DNA of 6,762 bases from Campylobacterota bacterium. Its GTDB lineage: Bacteria > Campylobacterota > Campylobacteria > Campylobacterales > SZUA-545. Shown here piece after piece: positions 6,201 to 6,762 of the stretch (positions within the stretch are counted from its first letter, which is position 1; each line of letters starts with the position of its first letter). The stretch lies in assembly GCA_030836705.1 (NCBI GenBank), contig JAUPLZ010000242.1:1-6762 (forward strand), read 5' to 3'. The notes beneath the pieces are model-generated. The model was given only the letters and a program-made list of their open reading frames with translations. It was not told the DNA's origin and searched no databases. The translations under genes and the position numbers were made by a program.

Positions 6201-6762
6201 TTAAGTTCGTTTGTAAATGGCTGATTGCACCAGCGTAAAGTCATTATTTTTTCTAGTTATCGACTCCGAATGACCCAAAAAAAGCAACCCGTTTGGTTTT
6301 AGAAGATGATGGAACTTCGTAAAAAGCGCATCTTTTGTCGGTCCGTCAAAATAAATCATCACATTTCTGCAAAAAATAATGTCGAATTTATTTTTAAAAA
6401 TAGAATAATCTCCTCTTGTTAGATTAAACATTCTAAAAAGCACCATCTCTTTTAGAGAATCCTTTACTTTAAAACCATCATTTTTGGTTTTATCAAAATA
6501 TTTTGTAAGAAAATATTTCGGCATTGCACCTATATCTTTTTGAGTATATTCGCCGTTTATTGCGTATTTTAAAACCTCTGGATCGATATCAGATGCTAAG
6601 AATTTCATATCCCAACTCTTATAATCTTTTAAAAAATCCTGCAAATACATAGCAATACTATAAGGTTCTTGACCGGTTGAAGATGCACTTGACCAAATTC
6701 TTAGCTTTTTATCGGAATTGGTTTTGGACAAATTCATAAGATAATCTTCCAAAAATTCCCAC
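6201..6762 (-). CDS. cheR: CheR chemoreceptor glutamate methyltransferase (5' end missing)
   Basis: CheR transfers methyl groups from S-adenosylmethionine to glutamates of methyl-accepting chemotaxis proteins, opposing CheB in receptor adaptation; it acts in the cytoplasm at the receptor array. The frame runs off the right edge, so 186 residues remain of the usual roughly 275; the N-terminal helical domain is absent from the window. The first readable residues are WEFLEDY, and no true start is visible (the TTG at 6752 is an internal Leu). Seen in order, numbered from that Trp: the SAM-binding loop SSASSTGQEPYS (24-35), ASDID (56-60) at the position that usually contacts the SAM ribose, FNL (112-114), the family signature FCRNVMIYF (130-138), and the late GHSES motif (163-167). 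The stop TAA (6203-6201) lies 10 bases before the next gene, which is a kinase-like protein, with cheD and cheB following. The family call is secure; only the 5' end is unknown. Confidence 0.96.
   Translation of the reverse strand, partial: WEFLEDYLMNLSKTNSDKKLRIWSSASSTGQEPYSIAMYLQDFLKDYKSWDMKFLASDIDPEVLKYAINGEYTQKDIGAMPKYFLTKYFDKTKNDGFKVKDSLKEMVLFRMFNLTRGDYSIFKNKFDIIFCRNVMIYFDGPTKDALFTKFHHLLKPNGLLFLGHSESITRKNNDFTLVQSAIYKRT

Noticed and set aside
6191..6244. Upstream ATG extending the kinase-like protein by 18 residues
   Set aside because: It would overlap the cheR end by 44 bases, its only GGAG is about 18 bases away, and the added residues look like an out-of-frame read of cheR.

Overview
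The window is AT-rich and entirely coding on the minus strand: eight signalling genes read from right to left, two of them cut by the window edges. Low GC, the Lys/Ile/Phe/Glu-rich proteins, and the gene style (short AAGGAT-type ribosome sites, receiver proteins ending in helical domains I cannot name, an Aer-type PAS fused to a histidine kinase) suggest a Campylobacterota (Epsilonproteobacteria) of the free-living Sulfurimonas/Sulfuricurvum/Arcobacter sort. CheB has its receiver domain and CheD is present, which argues against Campylobacter jejuni and Helicobacter pylori. The taxonomic call is an inference from sequence style; no search was run.

In transcription order: (1) cheR, the receptor methyltransferase, missing its N-terminus at the right edge (6762-6201). 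(2) A 292-aa histidine-kinase-like protein with an intact-looking ATPase domain but Asn where the phospho-accepting His should be (6190-5312). (3) cheD, receptor glutamine deamidase (5309-4842). (4) cheB, full-length methylesterase/deamidase with receiver (4829-3798). (5) A 278-aa protein of unknown function with a J-domain at its C-terminus (3743-2907). (6) A 502-aa soluble hybrid of degenerate receiver, Aer-like PAS and complete histidine kinase, starting at TTG inside gene 5 (2944-1436). (7) A 429-aa response regulator with a long output region I do not recognise (1430-141). (8) The first 43 residues of another response regulator (129-1).

Junctions are 10, 2, 12, 54, -38, 5 and 11 bases, so this is probably one transcription unit, with a possible subdivision at the 54-base gap between cheB and the J-domain gene. 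CheR, CheB and CheD together form a receptor adaptation module: methylation, demethylation/deamidation and deamidation of chemoreceptor glutamates. The downstream half looks like a sensory phosphorelay: a probably flavin-binding PAS kinase followed directly by a response regulator without a recognisable DNA-binding domain. No cheA, cheW, single-domain cheY or receptor gene is in view.

No RNA genes, mobile elements, repeat arrays, CRISPR or convincing terminators were seen, and no stretch over 300 bases lacks a gene. The most unusual items are the kinase-like protein without a phospho-acceptor His between cheR and cheD, the C-terminal J-domain protein between cheB and a kinase, and the unnamed C-terminal domain of the 429-aa regulator.
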